Shown: positions 43,101 through 55,600, numbered from the stretch's first letter. The stretch: 60,000 nucleotides of DNA from Symsagittifera roscoffensis (GCF_963678635.1 NC_087064.1:50984684-51044683), one strand, 5' to 3'. Notes: generated by a model not told the origin, from the letters alone. Translations and numbers: made by a program.

Positions 43101-45155
43101 CGAACCTGATCCAAAGGCTGGACCTGAACCTATTTGATTTCAAAAATATATCTTCAGACGAGAAATAGGCAATTTATGCAAGGTTATGAATCAGAAAAAA
43201 ATAGTTTAAGGACGGCATAAGACACCATTTACCCACCACCCAAAAGATCAATTGTTGATGAAGTCTTCCGGCAACTACTTCCGGCGTTAATAGCCCTTTC
43301 TCGGAAAAATGATAGAGAAACTTGGAAATGGGGCAACTTGGGAAGTAATTACAGGGAAAGAATGAAACTTGAGTTGGAGGACCCCATAGTCTTTGGGTTG
43401 ACCCTTAAATAAGCTCTTGATGTTCTGCCCCAAAAATGCAGAAGAAACATCAGAATTAACAGCGAAAAGTTGCCTATTCATCAGAGCCAACACTGCCAAA
43501 AAATTCAAATCTTGTTCTAGTCCCGTGTCTGGCAAAAACTCTGAAGGGGTATCAGTAGCAAGCCCCTCCCCTATTGGGAAAAAAAAGAGCTAACTTTACA
43601 AAATTCATATGACGGTTAGAAGGGATGATTTGATCCGGGCATGCAAAGAACCCAATTTCTGGGATAACCTTGACGTAAGTGGTTTGCGGAAAAGTAAAAA
43701 AGTCTTCTTATCCCTCGGTACGAAGGGAATCGATTGAGATTTAAACTTAGTATGTTATAGACCTAGTTGAGTGAAGCTTTAATTTGAAACCTAAGACCTC
43801 CTTAAACCCTACTTCCGGTATTATGCTCTAATTAAATGGTCCCCACAACGATTTCCGTTATATTGGTTCTAAGCAGCACAGAGAAACATAACCTTCGAAT
43901 ATGATAGATAACGGCCAGGTACATCATGTAATTTAGTTCGAACCTGATCCAAAGGCTGGACCTGAACCTATTTGATTTCAAAAATATATCTTCAGACGAG
44001 AAATAGGCAATTTATGCAAGGTTATGAATCAGAAAAAAATAGTTTAAGGACGGCATTAGACACCATTTACCCACCACCCAAAAGATCAATTGTTGATGAA
44101 GTCTTCCGGCAACTACTTCCGGCGTTAATAGCCCTTTCTCGGAAAAATGATAGAGAAACTTGGAAATGGGGCAACTTGGGAAGTAATTACAGGGAAAGAT
44201 TGAAACTTGAGTTGGAGGACCCCATAGTCTTTGGGTTGACCCTTAAATAAGCTCTTGATGTTTTGCCCCAAAAATGCAGAAGAAACATCAGAATTAACAG
44301 CGAAAAGTTGCCTATTCATCAGAGCCAACACTGCCAAAAAATTCAAATCTTGTTCTAGTCCCGTGTCTGGCAAAAACTCTGAAGGGGTATCAGTAGCGAG
44401 CTCCCTCCCTTAATGGGAAATAAACGAGCTAGCTTTACAAAATTCATATGACGCTTAAAAGAGATGATTTGATCCGGGCATGTAAAGACTCCAATTTCTG
44501 GGATTATCTTGACACAAGTGGTTTGCAGAAAACAAATCCTCTTATCACTCGGTACGAAGCGGATCGATTGATACTTAAATTTAGTATGTTATAGACCTTA
44601 ATGAGCAAAGCTTCAATTTAGAAACCAAGACCTCCATGAACGCTACTTCCGGGGTTATGTTGAAATTAAATTGTCCCCACAACGATTTCCTTTTTGTTGG
44701 CCCCTAAGCAACAAAGAGAAACATAACCTTTGAACTTGATAGATAACGACCAAGTACATCATGTAATTTAGTTCGAACCAGATCCAATGGCGGGACCTGA
44801 AGTTATTAAATTCAAAAAACTATACTTTCAGACGGGAAATAAGCAATTTACGCAAAATTATGAATGATATTAAAATAGCTTTAGGACGGCATTAGACACT
44901 AATTACCCACTACGCAAAAGATCAATAGTGGATGAAGTCTTCCGACAACTACGTTTGGTGTTAAAAACCCTTTCCCCGGAAAAATGATAATGAAACTTGG
45001 ATATAAGATAACTTGGGAAGTAGTTATGGGATAAGAATGAAACTTGAGTTGGAGGACCCCATAGTCTTTGGGTTGACCCTTAAATGAGCTCTTGATGTTT
45101 TGACCCAAAAATGCAGAAGAAACATCAGAATTAACAGCGGAAAATTGCCTATTCG
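39351..45155 (+). repeat. tandem array A of about 835-bp monomers
   Basis: The anchor GATTTGATCCGGGCATG recurs at about 40284, 41124, 41949, 42787, 43626 and 44463, and in altered form in the head at 39450; spacings are about 820-845. Each monomer carries the same partial frames, for example plus-strand EVFRQLLPxLIALS and minus-strand SAFLGQNIKSxFKGQPKDY, but no monomer is open throughout. Units from about 41.9 to 44.4 kb are nearly identical and reflect recent amplification or homogenisation. The array ends in mid-monomer at 45155, where a different satellite begins. Confidence 0.9.
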
Positions 45156-48100
45156 TCTTTTTATTCATCAAAGTTGCCTAGCCGTTTTTATTCATTTATT
45201 CAGTTCTACTGGGGTAGTGGTCATTGCACTAGCAATTTTGAACTGGAGTAATTTTGTCTCAATAAAGTTATCACAAATTGGTAGTTACCGCTAGCTTCTG
45301 GTCTTGGCTACTGAATGTTTCTTCAGTTTTGACATCTTTGAAATACACAGCGACGCTTTTTTTTGGGTTTTTAATGCGTTGTGGGTATGCTGAAGACTCA
45401 TGGAAGTTCTGGGTTTTGATTTTGGTTTTCGTGTTTCTGAAATATGTCTTTTTTTTGTGTTCATCCTTGATGCAAGCTTTTGTGGTACAAGTTTTTTCAT
45501 TTTTCAGGACAGTGTGTGGCTAGTGAAGAAATCTTGATGTGTTCATTGTTGCTCCATTTATCGATTCTACTAACTTAGCGATCGTTGCAGAAGCGGATTT
45601 GCGCTGTGGTGTTTTTTGTGCGAAAAAAAATGTCGTCACAAATTGGTAGTTTTCACTGGCTTCTGGTCTTGGCTACTGGATGTTTCTTCAGTTTTGACAT
45701 CTTTGAAACACACAGCGACACTTTGTGGGTTGTTAATGCCTTGTTGGTATGCTAACGGTTCATGGGAGTACTAAGTTTTTGATTTTGGTCCTTATGTTTC
45801 TGAAATACGTCATTTTTTGTGTTCATCCTTGATGCGATCTTTTGTGGTACAATTTTTTTTCGTATTTCAGGACCTTATGTGGCTAGTTAAGTCATCTTGA
45901 TGTGTTCATTATAGTTCGATTCATCAGGTCTCCTGGGTTAGCGATCGTTGCAGAAGCGAATTTGCGCTGTGGTGATTTTTTGTCCGAAAAAGTTGTCGTC
46001 ACAGTACTGACAGTTTTTTCTTTTTGGTCTTGACTACCAGACATTCCTTGAGTTTTCATAAATTTGAAAGACAGCGCTGCCTTTTTGGGGTTGATAATAC
46101 CTTGTTTACTTGTTATTGGTACATGGGAGTGCTTAGTTCTTGATTTCAGTTTTTTTCTCTGGAATCATGTCATTTTATGTGTCTATCAGTGATGCGGTTT
46201 TTCTCGTTACAAGTTTTTCCATTTTTGATCAGAGTGTCTGGCTGATATTATCTTTTTGATGTGCTCATTTTATTCAATTATTCAATTCTACTGGGGTAGT
46301 GGTCGTTGTACTAGCGAATTTGCGCTGAAGTGTTTTTGTCTCAATAAAGTTATCACAAATTGGTAGTTTCCACAAGCTTGTGGTCTTGGCTACTGAATGT
46401 TTCTTCAGTTTTGACATCTTTCAAATACACAGTGACGCTTTTTTTGGGTTGTTAATGCGTTGATTTTGATCTATGTTTTTGAAATATGTCATTTTTTGTG
46501 TTTATCCTTGATGCGATCTTTTGTGGTACTATTTTTTTTCTTATTTCAGGAGATTGTGTGGCTAGTTAAGTCATCTTGATGTGTTCATTGTTGTTCCATT
46601 GATCAAGTCTACTGGTTTAGCGATCGTCGCAGAAGCGAATTTGCGCTGTGGTGTTTCTTGTCCGAAAAAGTTGTCGTCACAGTGCTGGCAGTTTTTTTCT
46701 TTTTGGTCTTGACTACCAGACATTCCTTGAGTTTTCACAAATTTGAAAGACAGAGCTGCCTTTTTGGGTTGATAATGCTTTTTTTACCTGTTGATGTTAC
46801 CTGGGAGTGCTTAATAATTGAATTCACTTTTTTTCTGTGGAATCATGTCTTCTTTTGTGTCTGTCAGTGATGCGGTTTTTCTCGTTACAAGTGGTTCCAT
46901 TTTTGATCACAGTGTCTGGCTGATATTATCTTTTTGATGTGCTCATTTTTATTCATTTATTCAATTCTATTGAGGAAGTGGTTGTTGCACTAGCGAATTT
47001 GCGCTGGACTGATTTTGTCTCAATAAATATTTCACAAATTGGTAGTTTCCACTAGCTTCTGGTCTTGGCTGCTGCATGTTTCTTCAGTTTTGACATCTTT
47101 GAAATACACAGCGACGCTTTTTTTGGTTGTTTATGCGTCGTGGGTATGCTGAAGGTTCATGGGAGTTCTGGGTTTCGATTTTAGTTTTCGTGTTTCTGAA
47201 ATATGTCTTTTTTGTGTTCATCCATGATGCTATTTTTTGTGGTACAAATTTTTTCATTTTTCAGGACAGTGTGTGGCTAGTGAAGAAATCTTGATGTGTT
47301 AATTGTTGCTCCATTCATTGATTCTACTGTCTTAGCGATCGTTGCTCAAGCGGATTTGCGCTGTGGTGATTTTTTGTCCGAAAAAAGTTGTCGTCACAAA
47401 TTGGTAGTTTTCACTGGCTTCTGGTCTTTGCTACTGAATGTTTCTTCAGTTTTGACATTTTTTAAACACACAGCGACATTTTGTGGGTTGTTAATGCCTT
47501 GTTGTTATGCTAATGGTTCATGGGAGTACTAAGTTTTTGATTTTGGTCCTTATGTTTCTGAAATACGTCATTTTTAGTGTTTATCCTTGATGCGATCTTT
47601 TGTGGTACAGTTTTTTTCATATTTCAGGACATTATGTGGCTAGTTAAGTCATCTTGATGTGTTCACTGTTGTTCCATTGATCAGGTCTACTGGGTTAGCG
47701 ATCGTTGCAGAAGCGAATTTGCGCTGTGGTGTTTTTTGTCCGAAAAAGTTGTCGTCACAGTGCTGACAGTTTTTCTTTCTTTTGTCTTGACTACCAGGTA
47801 TTCCTTGAATTTGCACAAATTTAAAAGACAGAGCTACCTTTTTGAGTTGATAATGATTTTTTTACCTGTTGATGTTACCTGGGGTGCTTAATAATTGATT
47901 TCAGCATTTTTCTGTGGAATAATGTCTTTTTATGTGTCTATCAGTGATGCGGTTTTTCTCGTTACAAGTTTTTCCATTTTTGATCACAGTGTCTGGCTGA
48001 TATTTTCATTTCGATGTGCTCATTTTTTTTTCATTCGTTCATTTCTACTGGGGCAATGGTCGTTGCACAAGTGAATTTGCGCTGGAGTGTTTTAATCTCA

Positions 48101-48755
48101 ATAAAGTTGTCACAAATTGGTAGTTTACACGAGCTTGTGGTCTTGGCTACTGAATGTTTCTTCAGTTTTGACATCTTTGAACTACACAGCGACGCTTTTT
48201 TGGGTTGTTAATGCGTATTGGGTATGCTAAAGGTTCAATGGAGTACAAAGTTATTTTCGATTTTGGTCTTCTGAAAAAGGTCATTCTTTGTGTTTATCCT
48301 TGATGCGATCTTTTTGTGGTACAATTTTTTTCATTTTTCAGGAAATCGTGCCACAAAAAGATCGCATCAAGGATAAACACAAAGACTGACCTTTTTCAGA
48401 AGACCAAAATGTTTCTGAAACATTTTGGGTACAATTTTTTTCATTTTTCAGGAAATTGTGCGGCTAGTTAGGTCATCTTGATGTTCATTGTTGTTCCATT
48501 CATCAGCTCGACCGGGTTAATTGTCGTTGCAGAAGCGAATTTGCGCTGTGTTGATTTTTTGTCCGAAAAAGTTGTCGTCACAGTACTTGCAGTTTTTCTT
48601 TCTTTTTGCTTTTGACTACCAGACATTCCTTGAGTTGTCATACGTTTGAAAGACAGCGCTATCTTTTTGGGGATGATAAAGCATTGTTTTCCTTGTTATT
48701 GGTACCTGGGAGTGCTTAGTTTTTGATTTCAGTGTTTTCAAATAATAACAGCTTA
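45156..48755 (+). repeat. higher-order array of about 350-bp monomers
   Basis: Three monomer types recur, recognisable by the text around TTGATGTG(T/C)TCAT. Starts are near 45190 C, 45535 A, 45897 B, 46256 C, 46577 B, 46938 C, 47292 A, 47655 B, 48010 C and 48477 B. The order C-A-B-C-B occurs twice, a higher-order unit of about 1.75 kb. Types A and C share TTGGTAGTTTTCACT or TTGGTAGTTTCCAC and CTACTGAATGTTTCTTCAG; type B has CTTGACTACCAGACATTCC. No protein is encoded throughout. The second unit carries an inverted insertion in its second C monomer. Confidence 0.85.
48260..48428. repeat. 60-bp near-perfect palindrome plus a 25-bp palindrome inside the satellite
   Basis: 48260-48319 reappears inverted at 48351-48410 with a single mismatch, around a 31-base spacer. 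Directly after it, CCAAAATGTTTC-T-GAAACATTTTGG (48404-48428) is a second perfect palindrome. ACAATTTTTTTCATTTTTCA then repeats in direct orientation. Other C monomers lack all of this, so it is a recent inverted insertion. Confidence 0.9.
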
Positions 48756-48774
48756 GTTGTACAATCTGACCTAT

Positions 48775-48912
48775 GCAGAAATGTCAATTTATAAGCACCA
48801 TCGGAATTTTATATGAGATGACTGGGTCGGAAGACTGGGTCGCTTGGCTGACTTCTGACCCAGTAATCTCATATATGATTCCGATGGTGGCCTTAAAAGT
48901 TGATATTTTTGC
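48775..48912. repeat. imperfect inverted repeat with about 65-base arms
   Basis: CACCATCGGAATTTTATATG ... GACTGGGTCGGAAG is mirrored by CTTCTGACCCAGTAATCTCA ... CCGATGGTGG. The loop is only a few bases. It looks like a small foldback element or MITE at the end of the 350-bp array. Confidence 0.75.
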
Positions 48913-49029
48913 AATCGAGTAGTTCTGAATTTGGATCAGAAATCATATCAATGAACATTAATTACGTATGTTTTGAATATTTTCTGTTTTTTCGCACTTG
49001 TAAAATTTAGTTTTTTATAGGAAATGAAT

Positions 49030-49250
49030 TTATGCTGATGACAGAACTTGCGGATCACAACTGGAGTATGTATGCTTGGAGAATGTTTCCATCAGAAAAA
49101 CAGGTTTTTTGGCGTTTGAGACATCTCCTCCTTTATGGTTTTGGTTCATCTAAGAGTAGGCTTAGGAAATTTTTGCTCTCTCAAGAGTTGAGGAGATTTC
49201 CCACAGATAACAAAGAGTCTGAGGCTCCAACCTCTAAAACCCTCTGATTT
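49030..49250 (+). other. weak open frame, probably not a gene
   Basis: A 71-codon frame from 49032 with mixed composition (motif DHNWSMYAWRMFPSEKQV). No family recognised, no splice context and no second copy seen. Listed because it is the only frame with coding-like composition between the satellites. Confidence 0.2.
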
Positions 49251-49329
49251 TTCTGTTGGTTCTCTTCTCTGTTCAGAGACTGCACGTCTTATGGGTAAGT
49301 TTAAACACTAATTGAGCCTCATTTGAGTT

Positions 49330-49665
49330 TCCAAAAAATGCTTATCTTACAGTTTCCATTATTGAAAAATGCTTATCGTACAATTTCCATATATGACAAA
49401 AGGCTTGTCTTACAGTTTCCATTTATGATAAAATGCTTATATTACAATTTCCATTTATGAAAAAATGTTTATCCTTCAATTTCCATATATGAAAAAATAT
49501 TTATCCTACAGTTTCCATATATGAAAAAATGTTTTTTTCTACAATTTCCATATATGAAAAAACGCTTATGCTAGAGTTTTTTTACAGTATTCTGAGTCTA
49601 TGAAACTGTAAAAAATTGTAGGACAAGCATTTTTTTATAAATGGAAATTGTAGGATAAGCTTTTT
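49330..49665. repeat. about 39-bp repeats, direct then inverted
   Basis: The unit ATGCTTATCTTACAGTTTCC ATATATGAAAAA is repeated about seven to eight times with variation from 49339 to 49580. Two inverted copies follow (AATTGTAGGACAAGCATTTT and GGAAATTGTAGGATAAGC, 49612-49660). The last direct and first inverted copies flank a short spacer, so the block can fold back on itself. Confidence 0.8.
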
Positions 49666-49827
49666 TGGTCAACCTACGCTAAAATGCAGTTGAAATATTA
49701 TCTACAATTTAAAAAAAAGTGCTGAACCGTTCTCAAATCAAGCAATATTTTTTTCGATGTCTTGAACAAAAACAATGTGAGCAACTTCTTTCAAATGCTC
49801 GAGCAAAATAACCACTGGAAAATACGT

Positions 49828-50230
49828 AAGATTTGAGCGGTTTGAGCGGTTTTTTTAGACAACTACGCTCAAAATCTTGCTTCAAAATGAGCGGTTTGAG
49901 CGGTTTTTGAACGGTTTATTTAAAAAAACCGCTCAAAAACCGCGCAAGATTTGAGCGGTTTGAGCGGTTTTTTTAGACAATTACGCTCAAAATCTTGCTT
50001 CAAAATGAGCGGTTCGAGCGGTTTTTGAATGGTTTATCTAAAAAACCGCTCAAAAACCGCGCAAGATTTGAACGGTTTTGAGCGGCTTATCTAAAGAAAA
50101 CCGCGCAAGATTGCGCGGTTTTTGAGCGTTTTTTTTAGATAAAACAGTTCAAAAATTGCTCAAATCGCTCATTTTGAAGCAAGCTTTTGAGCGTAATTGT
50201 CTAAAAAAACGCTCAAACCGCTCAAATCTT
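49828..50230. mobile_element. foldback element built from GAGCGG repeats
   Basis: 403 bases. The left arm AAGATTTGAGCGGTTTGAGC GG...TTAGACAACTACGCTC is mirrored by the right arm ...GAGCGTAATTGTCTAA ... CTCAAACCGCTCAAATCTT, arms of about 65 bases. The interior is a tandem duplication of about 130 bases with further short palindromes (AAAACCGCGCAAGATTGCGC GGTTTT). No target duplication and no coding capacity. Confidence 0.8.
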
Positions 50231-50260
50231 GCCTCAAATTAGGTGAAAAATCTCGACTCG

Positions 50261-51010
50261 ACTTTTTTGACGTTCTTCCAAAAAGATATTTTTGTTAAAA
50301 TTAGGAAGAAAACAGTTTAAAGCAATTTGATAACCGGAATCGATTTGGAGCTGATAAGAGTTAGAATTAAAAAAAAATGAAATGCTATAAAAAAACTTAA
50401 TTTGAATATGAAATTTGTGTAATTCCATTGATGCCACTTCGGTATGTTTTACAGGGATGGATTACGCCTCAATAATGTTATGTATCTGTTCACGAGACCA
50501 CTTACTTGAAAAATTATAATATTTTTCCCCTGGTTTTCCTTCAAACTTACTGATAACTAGTCATTAGTTTTCCTGGTTCGAATTGGGAAAGGAACTTCTA
50601 AGTTTGGATCCTCGTTTGGATCCTCATTTGTCTAAATTGTAAACCAACTCACTTGAAACAATTCATAACATTCATTTCAGTCGAGTTTTTGTTTCAAAAT
50701 AACTTGTTTCTTAAAAGTTGGATATCAATTTCCCTCTGATTTTTCATTTTTAACTATTTGATATGTGTGGGTGCTGGCGTGAATATGAGTTCTTATTCAC
50801 CCCAAAAAGAGGTTTTACAGACCATCAAAACCAATCGGTGATTTTAACACACGTTCGGCGAGCTAAGAACTCCGAAGAGAGAGTTTAATTTGACAATTCT
50901 AAGTAAAGTGGAAGCTGATGAATAGTACGTAGATGACTGACTAATCATTAGTATAAGTGGAAAAGCAAACAATTGACAAATCTTTGAACATTTTGAATCG
51001 TTAAAGCACA
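50261..51010 (+). repeat. lead sequence B, second copy
   Basis: Duplicate of 38599-39350, 11662 bases further right and in the same orientation. On the left it abuts the foldback element instead of the decarboxylase gene; no copy of exon 1 is attached. Confidence 0.85.
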
Positions 51011-54000
51011 AGTCCCATCTCTGGCAAGGGGAGATTGATAGGGCAGCCCCCTAAAATGGAAATAATGGATCTAACTTTATAAAAATCCTAGGACGGTTAC
51101 TAGAGATGATTTCAACCCGGCATGCTTAAATGGGAACTATTGGATCAAATTTTACAAAACTTGTAGGACGGTTACTAGAGATGACTTGACCGCGGCAAGA
51201 CCCAAACCCCTTGGACGTCCTTGGCCAAGGTGGTTTCCGGAAGTGTACAAAGCCCTGTTAGAACTCAGTACCAAACGTTTGGAATGGGACCAAAAACAGC
51301 TATATTATAGACCTGGCTTAGGGAAGCCTAAGTTAAGAACGCCAGACACACTTGACGCTTACTTCCGGCGTTTTGCTTTTGGTTAAAAGTAGCCATGACG
51401 ATTTCCACAAATCGTTTATCGGCGCTCAGGGAACGCAGAGAGCCGAAATTGAGGGGCAGAAGCTAAGTACATCATGTAATTTAACTCGAACAAGATCCAA
51501 AGGCTGGACCTGAAGTTATTAGATTTTAAGAAATAAACCTGCAGACGGTAAGCAGGCAATTTACGCAAAAATATGATTCAGATAAAAATAATTTTAGGAC
51601 GGCATTAGACGCTAATTACCTACCACGCAAAAGATCAATAGTTGGTGAAGTCTTCCGGCAACTATTTCCGGCATTAATAGCCCTTCCCGGGAAAAATGAT
51701 AATGAAACTTGGAAATGGGACAACTTGGGAAGTAATTATAGGACAAGAATGAAACTTGAGTAGGAGGACCCGATTGACCCTTAATTGAGCTCTCGATGTT
51801 TTGACCAAAAAATGCAGAAGAAACATCAGAATTAACAGCGGAAAGTTGCCTTTTCATCAGCATCAACACGCCAAAAAATTCAAATCTTGTTCTAATCCCG
51901 TGTCTGGCAAAAACTCTGCATGGGTATCAGTAGCGAGCTCCCTCCCCTGATGGGAAACAAACGAGCTAGCTTTACAAAATTCATATGAGGGTTAAAAGAG
52001 ATGATTTGATCCGGGCATGCAAAGACCCCAATTTCTGGGATTACCTTGACACAGGTGGTTTGCAGAAAAAAGTCCTCTTATCACTCGGTACGAAGCGGAT
52101 CGATTGATACTTAAATTTAGTATGTTATAGACCTTAATGAGCAAAGTTTCAATTTAGAAACCAAGATCTCCATGAACGCTACTTCCGGGGTTATGTTGAA
52201 ATTAAATTGTCCCCACAACGATTTCCATGTTGTTGGCCCCTAAGCAACACAGAGAAACATAAACTTTGAACTTGATAGATAACGATCAAGTACATCATGT
52301 AATTTGTTCGAACCAGATCCAATGGCGGGACCTGAAAATAATAGATTTAAAAAACTATACTTTCAGACGGGAAATAGCCATTTTACTTAAAATTATGAAT
52401 GATATTAAATCAGTTTTAGGACAGCATTAGACACTAATTACCCACCACGCAAAAGATCAATAGTGGATGAAGTCTTCCGGCAACTACTTTTGGTGTTAAA
52501 AACCCTTTCCCCGGAAAAATGATAATGAAACTTGGATATAAGATAACTTGGGAAGTAGTTATGGGATAAGAATGAAACTTGAGTTGGAGGACCCCATAGT
52601 CTTTGGGTTGACCCTTAAATGAGCTCTTGATGTTTTGACCCAAAAATGCAGAAGAAATATCAGAATTAACAGCGAAAAATTGCCTATTCATCAGCCTGAA
52701 CACTGCCAAAATTCGAATCTTGTTCTAGTCCCATGTCTGGCAAAAACTCTGAAGGGGTATCAGTAGCAAGCCCATTCTCCTAATGTGGAATAAACGAGCT
52801 AACTTTACAAAACTCATATGATGGTTACAAGAGATGATTTGATCCGGGCATGCAAAGACCCCAATTTCTTGGATTACCTTGACACAATTTGTTTGCGGAA
52901 AATTAAAAAATCTTCTTATCCATCAGTACCAAGCGAATCGATTGAGATTTAAACTTAGTATGTTATAGACCTAGTTGAGCGAAGCTTTAATTTGAATCCT
53001 AGGACCTCCATGAACCCTACTTCCGGTATTATGCTCTAATTAAATGGTCCCCACAACGATTTCCGTTTTTATTGGTTCTAAGCAGCACAGAGAAACATAA
53101 CCTTCGAATATGATAGATAACGGCCAGGTACATCATGTAATTTAGTTCGAACCTGATCTAAAGGCTGGACCTGAACCTATTTGATTTTAAAACTATATCT
53201 TTAGACGAGAAATAGGCTATTTACGCGAGTTTATGAATTAGAAAAGAAAAGTATTAGGACGGCATTAGACACAATTTACCCACCACTCAAAAGATTAAAA
53301 GTTGTTGAAGTCTTCCGGCAACTACTTCTGGCATTAATAGCCCTTTCCCCAAAAATGCAGAAAAAACATCAGAATTAACAGCGGAAAGTTGCCTATTCAT
53401 CAGAGCCAACACTGCCAAAAAATTCAAATCTTGTTCTAGTCCCGTGTCTGGCAAAAACTCTGAAGGGGTATCAGCAGCGAGCTCTCTCCCCTAATGGGAA
53501 ATAAACGAGCTAGCTGTACAAAATTCATATGACGGTTAAGAGAGATGATTTGATCCGGGCTTGCAAAGACCCCAATTTCTGGGATTACCCCGACACACGT
53601 GGTTTGCAGAAAAAAGTCCTCATATCACTCGGTACGAATCGGATCGATTGATACTTAAATTTAGTATGTTATAGACTTTATTGGGCAAAGCTTCAATTTA
53701 GAAACCAAGACCTCCTTGAACGCTACTCCCGTGTTATGCTGAAATTAAATTGTCCCCACAACGATTTCCGTTTTGTTGGCCCCTAAGCAACACAGAGAAA
53801 CATAACCTTCGAACTTGATAGATAACGGCCAAGTACATCATGTATTTTAGTTCCAACCAGATCCAACGGCGGGACCTGAAGTTATTAGATTTAAGAAACT
53901 ATACCTTCAGACGGGAAGTAGGCAAATTACGCAAAATTATAATTCAGATAAAAATAGTTTTAGGACGGCATTAGACACCATTTACCCACCACTGAAAAGA

Positions 54001-55600
54001 TCAATAGTTGATGAAGTCTTGCGGCAACTACTTCCGGCGTTAATAGTCCTTTACCCGGAAAAATGATCACGAAACTTGGAAACGGGACAACTTGGGAAGT
54101 AATTATAGGAAAAGAATGACATTTGAGTTGTAAGACCCCATAGTCTTTGGGTTGACCCTTAAATGAGCTCTTGATGTTTTGACCCAAAAATGCAGAAGAA
54201 ACATCAGAATTAACAGCGGAAAGTTGCCTATTCATCAGAGCCAACACTGCCAAAAATTTCAAATCTTGTTCTAGTCCCGTGTCTGGCAAAAACTCTGAAT
54301 GGGTATCAGTAGCGAGCTCCCTCCCCTAATGGGAAATAAACGAGCTAGCTTTACAAAATTCATATGACGGTTAAAAGAGATGATTTGATCCAGGCATGCA
54401 AAGACCCCAATTTCTGGGATTACCCTGACACAGTGGTTTGTAGAAAAAAAGTCCTCTTATCACTCGGTACGAAGTGGATCGATTGATACTGAAACTTAGT
54501 ATGTTATAGACCTTATTGAGCAAAGCTTCAATTTAGAAACCAACACCTCCATGTACGCTACTTCCGGATTTATGCTGAAATTAAATTGTCCCCACAACTA
54601 TTTCCTTTTTGTTGGCCCCTAAGCAACACAGAGAAACATAACCTTCGAACTTGATAGATAACGGCCAAGTACATCATGTAACTTAGTTCGAACCAGATCC
54701 AATGGCGGGACTTGAAGTTATTAGATTTAAAAAACTATACCTTCAGACGGGAAGTAGGCAATTTACGCAAAATTATGATTTAGATAAAAATAGTTTTAGG
54801 ACGGCATTAGACCCTAATTACCCACCACGCAAAAGATCAAAAGTGGATGAAGTCTTCCGGCAACTACTTCCGGTGTTAATAGCGCTTTCCCCGGAAAAAT
54901 GATAATGAAACTTGGAAATGGGATAACTTGGGAAACAATTATGGGACAAGAATGAAACTTGATATGGAGGACGCCATAGTCATTGGGGTGACCTCTAAAT
55001 GAGCTCTCGATGTTTTGACCCAAAAATGCAGAAGAAACATCAGGATTAACGTCGGAAATTTGCCTATTCATCAGCCCAACACGGCCAAAAAATTCGAATC
55101 TTGTTCTAGTCCCATGTCTGGCAAAAACTCTGAAGGGAGTATCAGTAGCAATTCCGCTCTCCTAATGGGAAATAAACGAGCTAATTTAACAAAATTCATA
55201 CGACGGTTAAAAGAGATGATTTGATCCGGGCACGCAAAGACCCCCAATTCTCGGATTAGCTTGACACAAGTGGTTTGCAGAAAGAAAGTCCACTTCTCAC
55301 TCGGTACGAAGCGGATCGATTGAGACTTAAATTTAATATGTTATAAACTTTATTAAGCAAAGCTTTATTTAGAAACCATGACCTCCTTGAACCCTACTTC
55401 CGCTGTTATATTCCTATTTTAAGGTCCCCACAACGATTTCCGTTTTATTGGCCCTAAGCATCACAGAGAAACATAACCTTCGAATATGATAGATAACGGC
55501 CAGGTACATCATGTAATTTAGTTTGACCCAGATCCAAAGTCTGGACCTGAAGTTATTAGATTTCAAAACAATATCTTCAGACGGGAAATAGGCAATTACG
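51011..55600 (+). repeat. tandem array B of about 835-bp monomers
   Basis: Head monomer at 51011-51910, with a 75-base partial duplication of its start (two GACGGTTACTAGAGATGA sites, 51094 and 51169). Ordinary monomers follow with the GATTTGATCCGGGCATG-type anchor near 52006, 52838, 53548, 54383 and 55219. The unit between 52838 and 53548 is about 120 bases short (deletion near 53352). The array ends near 55600 in mid-monomer (after GGAAATAGGCAATTACG), where unrelated, more GC-balanced DNA begins. Confidence 0.88.

Noticed and set aside
39351-55600. CRISPR array or gene family in the 835-bp repeats
   Set aside because: The period is far too long for CRISPR, there are no short spacers, and no monomer has an uninterrupted frame.
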